The notes below the pieces were generated by a model. The model searched no databases, was not told the DNA's origin, and saw only the letters and a program-made list of their open reading frames with translations. Shown here one piece after another: positions 35,825-46,506 of a stretch of 64,000 nt of DNA (its first letter is position 1; every line of letters begins with the position of its first letter). The stretch lies in the NCBI RefSeq assembly GCF_024679095.1, contig NC_066552.1, forward strand, positions 14,705,323-14,769,322, written 5' to 3'. Source of the DNA: Eriocheir sinensis. Its lineage: Eukaryota > Arthropoda > Malacostraca > Decapoda > Varunidae. The translations under genes and the position numbers were made by a program.

Positions 35825-36010
35825 TTCTTCCTCTTATTCTTCTTCCTCCTCTTCTTTCTCTCGTTCTGTTTCTTCTTTTCGCTTCTTCTCCTTCTCCTCC
35901 TCCTCCTCCTCCTCCTCCTCCTCTTCCTCCTCCTCCTCCTCCTCTTCCTCTTCCTCATCCTCCTCCTCCTCCTCCTCCTCCTCCTCCTCTTCCTCCTCCT
36001 CCTCCACTTT
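35538..36010. repeat. (CTT)n/(CTC)n trinucleotide array
   Basis: CTT-dominated (35538-35880) then CTC-dominated (35885-36005), with a short ATT block near 35690-35710. A C-run follows at 36063-36077. Open frames through it are poly-Ser, poly-Phe or poly-Leu artefacts. Confidence 0.95.
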
Positions 36011-36269
36011 ATCATCATCAAATCCAGTCTCACTACCTCAGCATCCTCACCACAATCATTCTCCCCCCCCCCCCCACCACGCCCCCCCTTACCTGGACAC
36101 CGAGTCGTGCACGCCACCACCAATCCCCTTCCTTAGGCTCGCCCATCCATTGACTAACCTGCAAGGAAGAGGAAATACTTTTAGGGTGTGTCATGTGCTA
36201 TAAGATGTGATGAGGCAATGACATGCATGTTATCTGAGGTGACATCATCTTAGTGTGTGTTTATTTTTA

Positions 36270-36440
36270 TTTTTTATTTATTTATTTACAGCTAAGGAGA
36301 CAGTTCAAGGGCGTAAAGAAAAATATAAAAACAAAAGCCCTCTACTTACTGTTCCTGAATAGAGGTCAAAGGAGTATCCAAAAAGAGAGGTTATTATTAT
36401 TAGAGTAAAGGAGGCAACTCAAAGGCAGAAATAGATAAAT
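36270..36440 (-). mobile_element. Jockey-like LINE 3' tails, minus strand
   Basis: Two successive minus-oriented copies of the family's 3' tail: 'AAGGAGACAGTTCAAGGGC' (36294) with 'AAAGCCCTCTACTTACTG', then 'AAAGGAGGCAACTCAAAGGC' (36407) leading into the 28-bp array. Compare 14886-14975 in the full-length element. Confidence 0.75.
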
Positions 36441-38060
36441 AAATAAAAATTCCCACTAATCACCATAAAGAAAAAAAAAGCCCACTAATCAGAATTAAGA
36501 AAAAAATGCCCACTAATCAGAATTAAGAAAAAAATCCCCACTAATCAGAATAAAGAAAAAAATGCCCACTAATCAGAATAAAGAAAAAAATGCCCACTAA
36601 TCAGAATAAAGAACAAATGCCCACTAATCAGAATAAAGAAAAAAATGCCCACTAATCAGAATAAAGAAAAAAATGCCCACTAATCAGAATAAAGAACAAA
36701 TGCCCACTAATCAGAATAAAGAAAAAAATGCCCACTAATCAGAATAAAGAAAAAAATGCCCACTAATCAGAATAAAGAACAAATGCCCACTAATCAGAAT
36801 AAAGAAAAAAATGCCCACTAATCAGAATAAAGAAAAAAATGCCCACTAATCAGAATAAAGACAAAAATGCCCACTAATTTGAATAAATAAAAAAATGCCG
36901 GCTAATCAAAATAAAGAAAAAAATGCCCACCAATCAGAATAAAGACAAAAATGCCCACTAATTTGAATAAATAAAAAAATGCCGGCTAATCAGAATAAAG
37001 AAAAAAATGCCGGCTAATCAGAATAAAGAAAAAAATGCCCACTAATCAGAATAAAGAAAAAAATACCCACTAATCAGATTAAAGAAAAAAATGCCCACTA
37101 ATCAGAAAAGAAAAAATGCCCACTAATCAGAATAAAGAAAAAAATGCCCACTAATCAGAATAAAGAAAAAAATGCCCACTAATCAGAATAAAGAAAAAAA
37201 TGCCGGCTAATCAGAATAAAGAAAAAATGCCCACTAATCAGAATAAAGAAAAAAATGCCCACTAATCAGAATAAGGAAAAAATGCCCATTAATCAGAATA
37301 AGGACAAAAATGCCCACTAATCAGAATAAAGAAAAAAATGACCACTAATCAGGATAAAGAAAAAAAATGCCGGCTAATCAGAATAAAGAAAAAAATGCCC
37401 ACTAATCAGAATAAAGAAAAATGCCGGCTAGTCAGAATAAAGAAAATAATGCCCACTAATCAGAATAAAGAAAAAAATGCCCACTAATCAGAATAAAAAA
37501 ATCCCTTTTAATCAGAATAAAGAAAAAAATGCCGGCTAATCTGAATGAAGAAAAAAATGCCGGCTAATCAGAATAAAGAAAAAAATGCCCACTAAACAGA
37601 AAAAAGAAAAAATGCCGGCTAATCAAAATAAAGAAAAAATGCCCACTAATCAGAATAAAGAAAAAATGCCGGCTAATCAGAATAAAGAAAAAAATGCCAC
37701 ACTAATCAGAATAAAGAAAAATGCCCACTAGTCAGAATAAAGAAAAATGCCGGCTAATCAGAATAAAGAAAAAAATGCTCACTAATCAGAATAAAGAAAA
37801 AAATGCCCACTAATCAGAATAAAGAAAAAAATGCCCACTAATCAGAATAAAGAAAAAAATGCCCACTAATCAGAATAAAGAAAAAAATGCCCACCAATCA
37901 GAATAAAGAAAAAAATGCCCACTAATCAGAATAAAGAAAAAAATGCCTACCAATCAGAATAAAGAAAAAAATGCCGGCTAATCAGAATAAAGAAAAAAAT
38001 GCCCACCAATCAGAATAAAGAAAAAAATGCCGGCTAATCAGAATAAAGAAAAAAAAAACG
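36441..38060. repeat. 28-bp minisatellite, ~57 copies
   Basis: The unit is AATCAGAATAAAGAAAAAAA plus TGCCCACT, with a frequent variant TGCCGGCT and A-run length changes. The array starts directly inside the second LINE tail, whose own sequence 'AAAAAGCCCGCTACTCGCTG' resembles the unit. The stretch 38061-38225 is a degenerate A-rich continuation. Confidence 0.95.
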
Positions 38061-38229
38061 CTTTTCAAATCAAAATTCAAAATTGAAATAAATGAAGAAT
38101 AACGTTAATCAAGATACATATAAAGTCCAATATTCAAACTAAATAAAAAATAAAGATCATAATAAAGAAAAAAGTCCGCTAATAAAAAAAAATAAAAAAA
38201 ACGGTTAATCAATAAGGTAGATAATAAAG

Positions 38230-39700
38230 TTCAGTCGTACATAAGGTAGGGAGGTAATAGGGTGAGCAATAAGGCTGTAATAAGGTAGGGAGGTAATAGG
38301 GTGAGCAATAAGGCTGTAATAAGGTAGGGAGGTATTAGGGTGAGCAATAAGGCTGTAATAAGGCAGGGAGGTAATAGGGTGAGCAATAAGGCTGTAATAA
38401 GGTAGGGAGGTAATAGGGTGAGCAATAAGGCTGTAATAAGGCAGGGAGGTAATAGGGTGAGCAATAAGGCTGTAATAAGGTAGGGAGGTAATAGGGTGAG
38501 CAATAAGGCTGTAATAAGGTAGGGAGGTATTAGGGTGAGCAATAAGGCTGTAATAAGGTAGGGAGGTATTAGGGTGAGCAATAAGGCTGTAATAAGGCAG
38601 GGAGGTATTAGGGTGAGCAATAAGGCTGTAATAAGGTAGGGAGGTATTAGGGTGAGCAATAAGGCTGTAATAAGGTAGGGAGGTAATAGGGTGAGCAATA
38701 AGGCTGTAATAAGGCAGGGAGGTAATAGGGTGAGCAATAAGGCTGTAATAAGGTAGGGAGGTAATAGGGTGAGCAATAAGGCTGTAATAAGGCAGGGAGG
38801 TAATAGGGTGAGCAATAAGGCTGTAATAAGGCAGGGAGGTAATAGGGTGAGCAATAAGGCTGTAATAAGGCAGGGAGGTAATAGGGTGAGCAATAAGCCT
38901 GTAATAAGGCAGGAGGTAATAGGGTGAGCAATAAGGCTGTAATAAGGTTAGGAGGTAATAGGGTGAGCAATAAGGCTGTAATAAGGCAGGGAGGTAATAG
39001 GGTGAGCAATAAGGCTGTAATAAGGTAGGGAGGTAATAGGGTGAGCAATAAGGCTGTAATAAGGTAGGGAGGTAATAGGGTGAGCAATAAGGCTGTAATA
39101 AGGTTAGGAGGTAATAGGGTGAGCAATAAGGCTGTAATAAGGCAGGAGGTAATAGGGTGACAATAAGGCTGTGATAAGGCAGGAGGTAATAGGGTGCGCA
39201 ATAAGGCTGTTATAAGGCAGGGAGGTAATAGGGTGAGCAATAAGGCTGTAATAAGGTAGGGAGGTAATAGGGTGAGCAATAAGGCTGTAATAAGGTAGGG
39301 AGGTAATAGGGTGAGCAATAAGGCTGTAATAAGGCAGGGAGGTAATAGGGTGAGCAATTAGGCTGTGATAAGGCAGGGAGGTAATAGGGTGAGCAATAAG
39401 GCTGTAATAAGGTAGGGAGGTAATAGGGTGAGCAATAAGGCTGTAATAAGGTAGGGAGGTAATAGGGTGAGCAATAAGGCTGTAATAAGGTAGGGAGGTA
39501 ATAGGGTGAGCAATAAGGCTGTAATAAGGTAGGGAGGTAATAGGGTGAGCAATAAGGCTGTAATAAGGTAGGGAGGTAATAGGGTGAGCAATAAGGCTGT
39601 AATAAGGTAGGGAGGTAATAGGGTGAGCAATAAGGATGTAATAAGGTAGGGAGGTAATAGGGTGAGCAATAAGGATGTAATAAGGCAGGTAATGTGGTTC
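38230..39700. repeat. 39-bp minisatellite, ~37 copies, very homogeneous
   Basis: Unit of 39 bp containing 'GGCTGTAATAAGGTAGGGAG' and 'GTAATAGGGTGAGCAATAA'. Main variants are GGTAGGG/GGCAGGG and GTAATAG/GTATTAG; a few units have 1-bp deletions (38913-39195). Because 39 is divisible by three, minus-strand frames of 117-236 codons stay open with a 13-residue period (LLTLLPPYLITAL); they look like by-products, with no start context or flanking coding sequence. Confidence 0.95.
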
Positions 39701-39721
39701 AGGCAGCTCACAGGGTTGTCA

Positions 39722-39905
39722 CACAGTCATAACGTCACAACAATTTACTTGGCCTTACGTCATCACTGTGCATGGTGACGAGATTCAGGGATCAACAGTG
39801 ACGTCACAACCGTTTCCCTGGTGTGACGTCATCTTAGTGAAGGTAATGAGGCTCACCTATACACAGTCATGACGTCACAATCGTTCAGTAGGAGTGACGT
39901 CAGTA
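39722..39905. promoter_or_regulatory. Three tandem units with paired CRE-like palindromes
   Basis: Perfect TGACGTCA octamers lie at 39799, 39824, 39870 and 39895, with one-mismatch versions TAACGTCA at 39730 and TTACGTCA at 39755. Sites form pairs 25 bp apart, and the pair recurs every 69-71 bp, so this is a ~70-bp tandem repeat present three times. TGACGTCA is the binding site of CREB/ATF-type bZIP factors. Whether the sites are used is unknown; no adjacent gene was found. Confidence 0.6.
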
Positions 39906-39920
39906 TGGTGTAGGTAATAA

Positions 39921-40220
39921 GGCTTCGTGGTGCAGTGGTTAGCGTGCTTAACTACGAATCCGCGGGTCAGGGTTCAATTCCCGACCCGAACAGTCGGCGT
40001 GCAGCCCACCCAGCTCTTCGTCTTCTCAATCGGGGTAGTTGATATATGAGTAGCTACCTGGGGAAACCTGGGGAAGGTAAACTGTGGCAATCCCGGGGTA
40101 ACGTGCTCTTTTCCCACCACTGGTTCAAAGGGCCAATGCGACGGAGATGAGCACCGAGGCCACGCGCAGCTATACTGTATGCACCCAACTGTACCTCTAC
40201 CTGTACACGGTGGTGGCGTC
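39921..40220 (+). mobile_element. tRNA-derived SINE of a second family
   Basis: Starts GGCTTCGTGGTGCAGTGGTT (Box A region). It continues with AACTACGAATCC, where an ACG anticodon-like triplet recalls tRNA-Arg, and GGGTTCAATTCCCG (Box B). The stems no longer pair properly. It is followed by about 220 bp of unrelated body (including 'TAGCTACCTGGGGAAACCTG'), so it is a SINE, not a tRNA gene. No poly(A) end is evident and the 3' limit is approximate. Confidence 0.65.
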
Positions 40221-40307
40221 ACGGCCGTGCACCTGCTGACTTCATCGGCCGCACGTTCTCCTTTATTCTCGGAAAGCCTCGCAGCAAAGGTTCTAATCGG
40301 TAGCCAG

Positions 40308-40722
40308 AAATGTAATCATGCCGAGTGTATTAAAGAGAATATTTATGGAGGCTAAAGTAATGGACAAGACCGGAAGCTTACCAGGTACTGCTGAGGCTAC
40401 GTGTAACTAATCAAAGGAGAGTATAGGGACACCTTTCCTCCCAAACTGACCACTTTTCTGCTTGACCACTTAACTTTAGACCACTTTTCTAAATACTTTG
40501 TAGGGGCAGTGACTAACGAGCTTTTTTTTCTTCCATTATAGTTTTTTTTACCCTTGAACTGCTTCTTTTGATGTAAAAAAAATGTGTTTATGATTTAAAA
40601 TACATATACTAAAAAATGTAATAATGTCAAGTGTATGAAAAAAGAATATTTGTGGTGGCTCAAGTAGTGTACAAGTTAGTGGTAAGCTTACCACGTATAT
40701 CTAAGACTATGTGTAATGAAGG
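40308..40722. repeat. ~110-bp direct duplication flanking a LINE tail
   Basis: 40308-40412 and 40606-40722 share 'ATGTAAT-ATG-C-AGTGTAT', 'AGAATATTT-TGG-GGCT', 'AAGCTTACCA' and 'GACTA-GTGTAA', at perhaps 75-80 % identity. The LINE 3' tail at 40428-40578 lies between them. Confidence 0.65.
40428..40578 (+). mobile_element. Jockey-like LINE 3' tail fragment
   Basis: 'GGACACCTTTCCTCCCAAACTG' region equivalents, then 'GTGACTAACGAGC', a T-run, 'CCCTTGAACTGCTTCTTTTG' and an A-run, as in the tails at 12795 and 24192. No coding sequence is kept. Confidence 0.75.
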
Positions 40723-41380
40723 GTATACAGTTATGCAATAGAATACATGGCACGACAAAGGGGTATTAGTGAACATAGCCAAGCCTATAGAGATCACTCA
40801 CTACTGTTCGTAGACTTTGCATGATTTTTACAGTGTACGAAAAATATTCCCTTGTGTACATATAGAAAAAAATTATAGAAGCTAAATAAAAGAAAAAAAA
40901 AAAGAAAGACTGATTTTATGCATACGGACCCTGAATCCACGACACACGCATTCCTATACCAACAGAGAAAAGGTGGCAAACAACTCTAACCACGTTCCTA
41001 AACTAACCACTTACGAACTGCGACTGTGACCCCATTCATAACTAAACCTACTGGAACGGATGAAAAACAAGGGATTGCTTCCTCTCAGTCAAGTGGTAGG
41101 CGGGGCGAGGCGAGGCGAGGCTTCCACAACCCCGACGATAAAACACTTTTGAACTCAACGAAGAAGAATAAAACAAATGGAAGACACTCTACAGCAACTC
41201 CGACAACAAACCACTCCAACACAACCTATAATCTACAGCAACGACGAACCACTCCTGACCTCAATGAAGAACAATAAACAGCTACTCCTGCCGCCTCTAC
41301 CGCCGCCCCGCAGCTTGAAACAACCCACACAATGAGCATAACAAATTCAATCCGACACGGGGGCAGAAAACCAGTATATG
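40723..41380. other. No gene seen
   Basis: Contains degenerate 'ACAACC'/'CCACTCC' repeats at 41140-41260 and an 83-codon frame (41026-41277) of low complexity. No recognised product. Confidence 0.35.
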
Positions 41381-41384
41381 ATGC

Positions 41385-42245
41385 GTACATTCGCTTAGTG
41401 CTGGCTTGGTGTACTTTTGCTTTGCTGCTGGAAAGCTACGAAATTTAGGTGAAAGAATATTCTGGCGTATTGTCTTTTGGTTGGCGCTTGAAAGTATTGC
41501 AGGAAGTGTTGATTGTTTTGAGAAGGTAAATGACGCGAATGTTCACTCCGTATTTGCTTGGCGCGCTGTTTCGATATAAACTCACGAAAATCTAACTGAA
41601 ATAAAAAAAAGGTGTCGCTCTTTGTATCGTTATTAGAAAGAGACGAAAATCTAATTGGAAAGAAAGGTTGGTGCACTCCTTGGATGGCCTCTCATGCCTT
41701 GCAAATCTAACTGAAAAAAATTAACTCATTCTTTTGAGATCAGAAAATCATGAAATTCTAGCTGAAATAAAAGGTTGCTGCACTCCTTTAATGCTCTCTG
41801 ATGCTTTGAAAATCTAACTGAAAGAATCTAACTGAAAAAAAATCTAGCTAAATCTAATTGAAAAATCTAATAAAGAATCTAACTGAAAAATCTAAAGTCT
41901 AACTAAAAATCTAACTAAAAATCTAAAATCTAACTAAAAATCTAGCTAAAAAATCTAAACTCTAACAACAAATCTAACTAAAAATCTAACTAAAAAATCT
42001 AAAATCTAACTAAATATCTAACAGAAAATCAACTTTTTCTTTTGATATCAGAAAATCATGAAAATCTAACTGAAAGAAAAGGTTAGTACACTTTCTTGAT
42101 CTTGGAAAGTTACGAAAATCTTATTGAGAAAAGCTTGCGTACAGCTCTCTCTTGGTGTTAGAAGGTCACGACACGCTGAGAGAAAGGGTTGGTGTACTTT
42201 CTCTTGATATCAGAAAGTCACGAATATCGAACTGAAATCAAAACC
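41385..42245. repeat. Degenerate AATCTAACT-type repeat region
   Basis: An outer unit of about 75-110 bp ('CAGAAAATCATGAAAATCTA', 'AAAGGTTGGTGCACTC') recurs at 41640, 41740, 42050 and 42210. In its middle, 41810-42020, the sub-motif 'AAATCTAACTA' is expanded about 20 times. Confidence 0.8.
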
Positions 42246-42251
42246 AACTCT

Positions 42252-42470
42252 CATCGAAGTGACTCTGTTTGGGACTATGGCCGGTATTATAAGACACTTT
42301 CCCTTCTCACAACAGCTATTTCAAAAGTCCAAAAAGATCAGTCGGGTTCTAATGAGTGTTCTTTTAGGTTCCCGGTACAGAAGAAGGGTCAAGCTACTAC
42401 CAGGGCCATAAAAATACCACTGGAAGTCCGAAAAACTCCTACGAAAACCTTGTCATATATATGAACTTGG
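42252..42470 (+). mobile_element. MITE-like repeat copy
   Basis: Shares 'GATCAGTCGGGTTCTAATGA', 'GGTACAGAAGAAGGGTCA', 'CTACCAGGGCC' and 'CTACGAAAACCTTGTC' with the copies at 44975 (opposite strand) and 47872. About 210 bp, diverged, no coding capacity. Confidence 0.65.
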
Positions 42471-42768
42471 ACGACGAAATGTTTTAAAATACGACCCCAT
42501 ATCATTTTTCTTTCCCCTGATGCCCTTTTCACGGATCTTAATAATGACAGTAATAATGTGCATGCAGGCCCATCCTAGACGCCGTACTCGCCTCATAACG
42601 CGACTTAAAACCATTCGACTAATGAGGCAAAGAGAAAAGTAAAAAAAAAATGTTCGAAGGTCGCTTTTCTTCATGGCCGGGAAGGGATCTTTGAGTGGTG
42701 CGAGGAGAACTTAGGGGCGAGATGGCAATTCAACTTTTAAACTTATTGAGAGAGTCTGGAAACTTGTC

Positions 42769-42981
<213 letters not shown>

Positions 42982-43016
42982 AAAACTATTAATAATCAGA
43001 GGTGTATGTAGGTATG

Positions 43017-43017
<1 letters not shown>

Positions 43018-43085
<68 letters not shown>

Positions 43086-43087
43086 GC
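43018..43087. repeat. (GT)n microsatellite
   Basis: About 33 GT dinucleotides, 40 bp after the GA array. Confidence 0.95.
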
Positions 43088-43159
43088 ATTTTTCACATCT
43101 ATAAAAGTGCGCAGCATACAAAATAAGTGGAGAATAAATAGGCCTACATTATTATCACG

Positions 43160-43162
<3 letters not shown>

Positions 43163-43207
<45 letters not shown>
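43163..43207. repeat. (CT)n microsatellite
   Basis: About 22 CT dinucleotides. A (CTC)n run follows at 43333-43366. Confidence 0.95.
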
Positions 43208-43209
<2 letters not shown>

Positions 43210-43410
43210 ATTTACCTCACTCCGCCAACTCCTCCTTTAAAACTTCCCGAAGCTCTCAATTCCGTGATCCAAATACTGAAGAAGACCAATGAGGCTTCAC
43301 CTAATTCCCTGATGATCACTTTTTCCTAAACCTTCCTCCTCCTCCTCCTCCTCCTCCTCCTCCTCTTCTTGTGCCCTGCTTACTCAGTACCTCCGGGGAT
43401 TGATACCGCC

Positions 43411-43690
43411 GGGGAAAGAAAAAAATGGAGAGGGAAAAAAAAGAGAGAAGGATCAGAGGAGGGAGAGATGGGTGTTTGAGAAAAAAAAATAGAAAAAAAA
43501 GAAAGAAAATAGGGAGAAAAGGGGAGAGGGATTAGAGAAGGGAGAGACAAGTGTGGGGGGAGGAAAGAAAAGAAAGATTGATGAAGAAAGAATATAAAAA
43601 ATGGAAGAGGGATCAGAGGAGGGAGGGATAAATGTGAGAAAGAAGAAAGGTAAAAAAAAAAAAAGAGAAAAAAGGAAAAGATACAGAAAC
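43411..43690. repeat. Purine-rich ~90-bp tandem repeat
   Basis: Copies of a G/A-only unit carrying 'GAGAGGGAT-AGAG-AGGGAG' followed by an A-run recur near 43435, 43525 and 43605. Confidence 0.8.
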
Positions 43691-43699
43691 AGACAGACA

Positions 43700-44310
43700 G
43701 ACACACACGTTTCCAAAGCCAAGCGGATCTTCTACAACGCTGTGATTTTACGCCACAACACTATTTTTACACGTAGTTTATCATGTGTGAAATTACAGAT
43801 CCCGCGGTAGTCCTCAACAAACCTTCCCAGAACTGATCATTAGCGGAGAGTACAGCGGTCTATAAGCCTTGAGGTGACCCTGACGTGGACACAGAGGCCA
43901 CAACCCCTTCTTCTTCTTTCTTCTTCTTAGTAGGTTTACCCCCTAAAAAGGGGGAACGAGCAGCCGACTGGTCGACTTGACCACAGAGGGGTGGCCCTAA
44001 GCGAGATGACCCTATATCCAGGGCGCCTCCTGCCTGGTCTGGCCACCCGCGAGAAGCCTGAGGAGTGCCCTTTTTCTTCTTTCTTCTTGGGGCTTTAGGG
44101 CTTCACTACCGGGATAAAGATAGGGGCAAGCTTACGAAAAGAAAAAGAACCTCCGAGGAAGCTGGCAGAAGGCTGCCCGCCTCTTCTGCTTGAGGAGTGC
44201 TGGGGCCTCCCACTTCTTCTTCTTTCTTCTTGTTCTCAGATACGGGGTAGAAAGAAAAATGAGATAGACGGGAAAGAAGGATTAAAAATGGAGGAGATGG
44301 GAGGAGAAAG
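43700..44310. other. No gene seen; CTT-rich blocks with hairpin
   Basis: Three 'CTTCTTCTTTCTTCTT' blocks (about 43908, 44076, 44214) separate GC-rich segments that share 'TGAGGAGTGC' and 'CTGCC' parts. A short palindrome 'CCCCCTAAAAAGGGGG' lies at 43938-43955. The repeated layout suggests an old tandem duplication. Confidence 0.45.
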
Positions 44311-44311
44311 T

Positions 44312-44471
<160 letters not shown>

Positions 44472-44640
44472 ACAAAACATACCGCTTTTACTCTTCTTTC
44501 TCCTTCTCAGAAAAAATAAATAAAAGGGGAGAGGAATTAGAGAAGGGAGAGAAAGAGTTGAGTGTTGCAGCGTGTGGTCACAAGGTGCAGGCAGTGTCCT
44601 GTCTACACTTACTACCTATAGCCTGCCTGTTGCTTGCTGC

Positions 44641-44852
44641 TCGGCCCCAATTTGTTTGTGGCGCAGGCAAGTGATTTAGTGTGGCGCCATTCTTGTTTGT
44701 CTTGTGCTGTACCCCGGAGCTCAACTTGACCCTATTGAGAGACTTTCGTTGGAGTACGGGTTGCTGGGCGGTCGTCAGGACAGCATGTGGGTAGTCTTCG
44801 GGCACTGGGCGGGGTCTGAACATTGTCAACTTGTAACGCGACCGGGACGTAA
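44641..44852 (-). mobile_element. SINE, minus strand, diverged
   Basis: 'GTGGCGCAGGCAAGTG', 'GTGGCGCCATTCTTGTTTGT' and 'GTCAGGACAGCATGTGGGTA' match the body of the copies at 14018 and 22330. The tRNA-like head is only partly recognisable. Confidence 0.75.
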
Positions 44853-44974
44853 GATTTGCTTTTGTTGATAATGCATTGGTCGTATTAAACCTTCACCTGT
44901 TTATTTTCCCATGATAGTATTTGCTAGGTAGTGAAAATTATACAGGACCGGTTTCCAGATAACTTTATGGGACG

Positions 44975-45195
44975 TATTCTTAAACATTTCGGCGCCCTAG
45001 CACACATATTTGATAAGACTTTCGTAGGAGTTGTGGGCATTTCCAGGGGTAGTTTTATGACCCAGGTGGTAGTTTGACACTTTCTCTGTACCATGAACGT
45101 AAAGAAACACTCATGAAAACCCGATTAATCTTCTTTTCGGCCTTTGGAAATAGTTGATGTGGAAGGCCGGGGCGTCAAAAAATACCAACCTACGG
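44975..45195 (-). mobile_element. MITE-like repeat copy, nearly complete
   Basis: Begins 'GTATTCTTAAACATTTCGGC'. It then has 'ATTTGATAAGACTTTCGTAG', 'GGGGTAGTTTTATGACCCAG', 'CTGTACCATGAACGTAAAGA', and ends 'CTTTGGAAATAGTTGATGTG' ... 'GGGGCGTCAAAAAATACC'. The two ends are imperfect inverted repeats of about 20 bp (TATTCTTAAACrTTTCGG against TATTCTcAGACGcTTCGG in better copies). It has no coding capacity and would need transposase in trans. Confidence 0.65.
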
Positions 45196-45586
45196 ATAGC
45201 CCTGCATTGGGAGCGAATTTTCTGTATTGATGTCGCCATTATCGTCATTGCAATTAGTGTTCACACCATTATCGTCAATGTAATTAGTGTCCATACCATT
45301 ATTATCATTGACTTTCCCCTAATTATCTAATGCGGTGGACTTAATTAATCGGATTAATATCATCCCTCTCTCAACGTCAAAATACATGAGTGATTAAAAA
45401 GTGTTTGAGCTTTTTATCTGCGTATATGCTGAATTTTCTTTTCCTTTTTTTTTCTTATTATACTTTTCCCATTTTTTCTTTATTTAACAATGTTTTCTTT
45501 CATCCTTGTTTCCTTCTTTTTATTTTTTTCACTCGCAAGACTTATCGCTATAATCTTATTTTTACCATACGATATATACACCTTCA

Positions 45587-45590
<4 letters not shown>
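45196..45590. other. No gene seen
   Basis: A short tandem block 'CATTATCGTCATTG-AATTAGTGT' occurs three times near 45240-45320, then T-rich sequence. Confidence 0.5.

Positions 45591-45591
<1 letters not shown>

Positions 45592-45662
<71 letters not shown>
45592..45662. repeat. (CT)n-(CA)n compound microsatellite
   Basis: About 18 CT then 16 CA dinucleotides. Confidence 0.95.
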
Positions 45663-45664
<2 letters not shown>

Positions 45665-46506
45665 CCGCAGATCAGACAAAGAGAAACCAAAGCATAAAAA
45701 TTGAACGGAAAAAGAGAGAAAAAAAGAAAAACGGATAGAGATGAAGCCATAAAGTTTACCATGATGAATCGACGCGCCTGTTAAAGAGATAAGGCAGGAA
45801 ATGGACGCGGAATGGAACGGATAAAGGAGGAAAAGTGTTATCTTTACGTATGTCGAAGGGAAGACCAATGATAAATGTACAGAGAAGTAAATGAAGAAAA
45901 GGATAAAAATGTAACAGAAGAGAGAAAGAGGTTGACAGATAGACAGACAGAAAGACAGATAAATAGACAGATAGATAGGGAGAGAGAGACAGAGAAAAAA
46001 AGGAAAAAGAAATGGAAAATAATTAAAAAGACGGAGAAGGAAAGGAGATAGAAAAGGAAAAATAGAAAGAAAAAGATGGATAGAAAGGAAAAAAGAAAGG
46101 AGCAGCAGTATGAAGAAGGAGGAGGAGGAAGAGGAGGAAGAGGAGGAGGAAAAGAAGGAGGAAGAGGAAGAGGAAGGAGCAGGAGGCGAGGGAAAAGTTG
46201 AAGATGGATGAGGAAGGGGAAGAAGAGGAGCACCAGAAAGAAGAAGGAAAAGGACGAGGAGGAGGAGGAGGAGGAGGAGGATGGGAAGAGGCACCGTGTA
46301 CCCGCTGAGGCCCGGGGAGGCAGGCAGCGAGGCGTGACGAGGGGAAGGAATATATTTACTTGTGGACGTAACCAGAGGAACACCAGCGAGTACCTTCAGT
46401 CTGGGATACGTGGACATTTGCCTCTTCTGCCTTACAGTATATATACGTATATATACGTAATATTACTTGAGACTGAAGTATTCCCAGACGCAGAAACCGT
46501 GTCTAA
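45663..46506. other. Purine-rich stretch without a gene
   Basis: Almost only A and G between 45890 and 46285, with GACA near 45945 and GGA/GAG runs from 46105 on. Minus-strand frames of up to 277 codons here are Leu/Ser/Phe low-complexity translations of the polypyrimidine strand. Confidence 0.7.

Noticed and set aside
35110..36153. 347-codon Leu/Pro-rich frame
   Set aside because: It runs through (GT)n and (CTT/CTC)n arrays and all three frames are open. Low-complexity artefact.
36441..38060. CRISPR array (28-bp regular repeats)
   Set aside because: Units are directly adjacent without unique spacers, and the DNA is eukaryotic.
38231..39711. Minus-strand frames of 117-236 codons with Leu/Pro repeats
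   Set aside because: They result from a 39-bp tandem unit without stops in these frames. They break wherever a unit has an indel, and no flanking coding sequence exists.
39921..39995. A functional tRNA-Arg gene
   Set aside because: Box A- and B-like elements exist, but the acceptor and anticodon stems do not pair and the tRNA-like part continues into a SINE body.
45584..46417. 277-codon minus-strand frame that looks like a membrane protein
   Set aside because: The hydrophobic stretches come from a polypyrimidine strand. No motif is present and the neighbouring frame is equally open.
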